A DNA stretch of 8,687 nucleotides from Candidatus Arcticimaribacter sp. (GTDB lineage Bacteria > Bacteroidota > Bacteroidia > Flavobacteriales > Flavobacteriaceae), in contig WTJP01000012.1 in NCBI GenBank assembly GCA_011526275.1, positions 3,851-12,537 on the forward strand, in the 5' to 3' direction. Below, piece by piece: positions 7,240-8,687 of this stretch. The position numbers and the translations under genes are program-made. Each line of letters opens with the position of its first letter. The stretch's first letter is position 1. The notes under the pieces were generated by a model, which was not told the DNA's origin, did no database searches, and saw only the letters and a list, made by a program, of their open reading frames with translations.

Positions 7240-8132
7240 GGACGATTTTTTTCTTTTTGTCGTTGGTTGAAGCCCTCGATGGCTTGTACTCCTCCTGTGT
7301 GTATCACCAATACATTTTTTCCCCAGCGCCATGCGTTGTTTTTTATCAGTGTAAAAATACCAAAAAGCATTTTTCCTGTATAGGTTGGGTCGAGAAGAAT
7401 TTGATGGGTTTGGTAAAAATCATTGATAAAATGCACCAGTTGGTCGGGTACTTTCCCATAGCCACCGAAAATAAAATCGTCTACCAAGGTGTTGGATACT
7501 CCTTTTGGGACTTGCTGCTCAATCAATGCATCGACCTTAGGGTCGTTTACGGCTTTAAACCCCAGCAGTTGTTGTTGCGCGGTACAACTTTGGCTTAATC
7601 CAATATAGGTACCCCCCGTACCCACTGCTACAGCAACTGTATCGAACAGCTCATCGTTCGCTGTCAATATTTCCCGACAGCCTTTGATGGCCAAAGCATT
7701 GGTTCCTCCTTCGGGCAATAGTGTATAAGCGTTTTCACTTAAGCGGGTTTTAACCAAAGGGGCTTCCTCCTTTTCTCGGTAATCCGCTCGAGTGAGAAAA
7801 ACCAATTCCATGCCTTGGTTTACACAAAATTTCAGGGATGGATTTAAGGGCTTATTGGCCAATTCTTCTCCCCGAACAAACCCCAAGGTGGGAAGATTGA
7901 ATTGTTTTCCGGCGGCCGCAGTTGCCACCAAATGATTGGAATAGGCCCCGCCAAAAGTAGCCACTCCAGCTGCTTGATTTGTTTTAAAGGAGTCGAAATT
8001 GTAGCGCAATTTGCGGAACTTATTCCCTGAAATGTAGGGATGGAGTTGGTCTTCCCTTTTGATTGTAATGGAAATACCGTTTATTTGTGTAATAAATTCA
8101 TTTTGAACAAGCTGTGGGGTAATCCAATCCAT
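7224..8132 (-). CDS. PLP-dependent D-cysteine desulfhydrase/ACC deaminase-like enzyme
   Basis: This 302-aa protein belongs to the fold-type II PLP family that includes D-cysteine desulfhydrase (DcyD) and 1-aminocyclopropane-1-carboxylate (ACC) deaminase. Visible features are the PLP lysine Lys38 in SGNKFRKL, the Ser65-Asn66-His67 substrate loop (GGAYSNHL), PEGGTN (140-145), the phosphate-binding GTGGT (171-175), DPTYTGK (248-254) and HTGG (278-281). True ACC deaminases have Tyr-Glu in the DPxYxGK motif, whereas DcyD-like proteins have Tyr-Thr as here, so beta-elimination of D-cysteine or a related amino acid is more likely than ACC deamination. The substrate remains uncertain. The enzyme is cytoplasmic and about 25-35 residues shorter than the enterobacterial and pseudomonad members. 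It is the first gene of an operon with the glucosaminidase and hemL, with a good promoter just upstream. Confidence 0.88.
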   Translation of the reverse strand: MDWITPQLVQNEFITQINGISITIKREDQLHPYISGNKFRKLRYNFDSFKTNQAAGVATFGGAYSNHLVATAAAGKQFNLPTLGFVRGEELANKPLNPSLKFCVNQGMELVFLTRADYREKEEAPLVKTRLSENAYTLLPEGGTNALAIKGCREILTANDELFDTVAVAVGTGGTYIGLSQSCTAQQQLLGFKAVNDPKVDALIEQQVPKGVSNTLVDDFIFGGYGKVPDQLVHFINDFYQTHQILLDPTYTGKMLFGIFTLIKNNAWRWGKNVLVIHTGGVQAIEGFNQRQKEKNRPCIQV

Positions 8133-8145
8133 AGTGCAGTTGTTT

Positions 8146-8176
8146 CAAAGGTACACTTTTAAGCCATTAAGCCGAA
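8146..8176 (-). promoter_or_regulatory. Promoter of the dcyD-like/glucosaminidase/hemL operon
   Basis: On the minus strand a perfect TAnnTTTG element, TACCTTTG, lies at 8153-8146, 13 bases before the ATG at 8132. A weaker -33 element, TTC (8176-8174, within CTTTCG), lies 20 bases upstream. As with lysS, the transcript would have a very short leader. A tandem direct repeat, TTAAGCC at 8159-8165 and 8167-8173 (plus-strand reading), fills the spacer. It may be a protein site or chance. Confidence 0.6.
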
Positions 8177-8182
8177 AGAATT

Positions 8183-8341
8183 ATGTTGGGAGATCAAAAA
8201 CTAGAAGAAGGGGATTACTACCTATCGCCAGAGGGTTACAAGGTGTTTACCGAACAATACCATTTAAAAAGAGGGTACTGCTGTGAAAGTGGTTGCCGCC
8301 ACTGTCCCTATGGTTTTAACCAGCCAAAAAAGAGGCATTAA
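8183..8341 (+). CDS. Small Cys-rich DUF5522-family protein
   Basis: This short gene encodes 52 aa: MLGDQKLEEGDYYLSPEGYK, then VFTEQYHLKRGYCCESGCRH and CPYGFNQPKKRH. The pattern EGDYY..EGYxVFTExYHLKRGYCC-x-x-GCRHCPYG is what I recognise as the DUF5522 family, whose members are short and of unknown function. Four cysteines (33, 34, 38, 41) with His40 are clustered in a CC-x3-C-x2-C arrangement, which suggests binding of zinc or an iron-sulfur centre (inference). The gene is divergent from the dcyD-like gene, with a shared 50-bp intergenic region. I see no clear promoter for it on the plus strand. A GAAAGAA stretch at 8174-8180 could help ribosome binding. Confidence 0.85.
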   Translation: MLGDQKLEEGDYYLSPEGYKVFTEQYHLKRGYCCESGCRHCPYGFNQPKKRH

Positions 8342-8346
8342 TTTTG
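8339..8346 (+). promoter_or_regulatory. Possible -7 element for the DUF4136-type gene
   Basis: TAATTTTG at 8339-8346 matches TAnnTTTG exactly and includes the stop codon of the DUF5522 gene. A possible but poor -33 (TTTT, ending at 8317) lies 21 bases upstream. The distance to the ATG at 8383 is 36 bases. A second near match, TACCTTAG at 8354-8361, has no partner. The downstream gene may have its own promoter or be read from the DUF5522 gene. Confidence 0.35.
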
Positions 8347-8382
8347 ATATGCTTACCTTAGTGTAACCAAGAAACAGTCACG

Positions 8383-8687
8383 ATGCGAAATTTATTCTTA
8401 TTATCCGTTTTGCTACTAAGTGTGAGTTGTTCCAGTATCCGTGTTTTTGCGGATCACGACAGTAGCGTAGATTTCTCCAACTACTCCACCTATGCTTTTT
8501 TTAAGCCAGGTATCGAAGAAATTGAAATTTCCGATTTAGATAAACGCCGTATTCTGCGCGCAATTGAAGGGCAAATGGAAGCAAAAGGCTTGTCCATTTC
8601 CTCCACTCCCGATCTATTGATCAACATTGCGGTTAAAGCCACCGATCGTGTGGTGGTCAACAACAATAACCTCGGTTGGGGCTGGGG
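8383..8687 (+). CDS. DUF4136-type lipoprotein, 3' end beyond window
   Basis: The reading frame is open from ATG at 8383 to the window end (101 full codons), so the gene is partial only because the window stops. The protein starts MRNLFLLSVLLLSVSCSSIR, a lipoprotein signal with the likely lipidated Cys at 16. It then reads VDFSNYSTYAFFKP (30-43) and, after a helix with KRRILRAIEGQMEAKGL, TPDLLINIAVK. The 'D-F-S-x-Y-x-T-Y-x-F' start followed by 'I-x-x-A-I-x-x-x-M-x-x-K-G-L' and 'D-L-L-I-N' is the pattern of DUF4136 envelope lipoproteins, whose function is unknown. The last visible residues are an Asn run followed by Gly-Trp repeats (NNNNLGWGWG), also common in this family. The spacing of 41 bp from the DUF5522 gene allows co-transcription. 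Confidence 0.82.
   Translation, partial: MRNLFLLSVLLLSVSCSSIRVFADHDSSVDFSNYSTYAFFKPGIEEIEISDLDKRRILRAIEGQMEAKGLSISSTPDLLINIAVKATDRVVVNNNNLGWGW

Noticed and set aside
7240..7332. 31-residue N-terminal extension of the glucosaminidase from an ATG at 7332
   Set aside because: The extension is basic, has no signal peptide, lies wholly inside the dcyD-like gene, and would bury the clear lipoprotein signal that begins at 7239.
7146..7598. 150-aa open frame on the plus strand
   Set aside because: It is antisense to the dcyD-like and glucosaminidase genes, has no recognisable motif, and those genes have strong family matches.

Overview
The window looks like core-genome DNA from a member of the Bacteroidota, most likely the Flavobacteriaceae. 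The signs are promoter elements of the TAnnTTTG type, A-rich or absent ribosome binding sites, several lipoproteins with a short signal peptide and lipobox, a class II lysyl-tRNA synthetase with a C-terminal extension, and protein sequences that read as flavobacterial. Composition is even throughout. I see no IS element, phage gene, CRISPR array, tRNA or rRNA.

Layout from left to right: (1) a large plus-strand lipoprotein of 815 aa with a C-terminal repeat region; it meets (2) lipB tail to tail, with an 8-bp overlap of the two 3' ends. Upstream of lipB on the minus strand is (3) a 54-aa Pmp3/YqaE-type membrane peptide, whose 3' end overlaps the likely TTG start of lipB. A 78-bp divergent intergenic region carries a good promoter for (4) lysS on the plus strand. 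lysS converges with (5) hemL. hemL is the last gene of a tight minus-strand operon that reads (7) a PLP-dependent D-cysteine desulfhydrase/ACC deaminase-like enzyme, (6) a LysM-containing glucosaminidase lipoprotein, then hemL. The junctions are a 16-bp overlap and a 1-bp gap. Divergent from this operon are (8) a 52-aa Cys-rich DUF5522 protein and (9) a DUF4136-type lipoprotein cut by the window end.

The genes serve housekeeping roles: lipoylation of 2-oxoacid dehydrogenases (LipB), translation (LysRS), tetrapyrrole synthesis (HemL), peptidoglycan turnover (glucosaminidase) and amino-acid beta-elimination (DcyD-like). They do not form one obvious pathway. I did not find an exotic new system. 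The points most worth a second look are the uncharacterised large lipoprotein with a possible surface-export signal, the Pmp3-lipB overlap with a TTG start, the near-leaderless promoters of lysS and the dcyD-like gene, the LysRS C-terminal extension, and the small Cys-rich protein. Coding density is very high. No gene-free stretch exceeds 80 bases.
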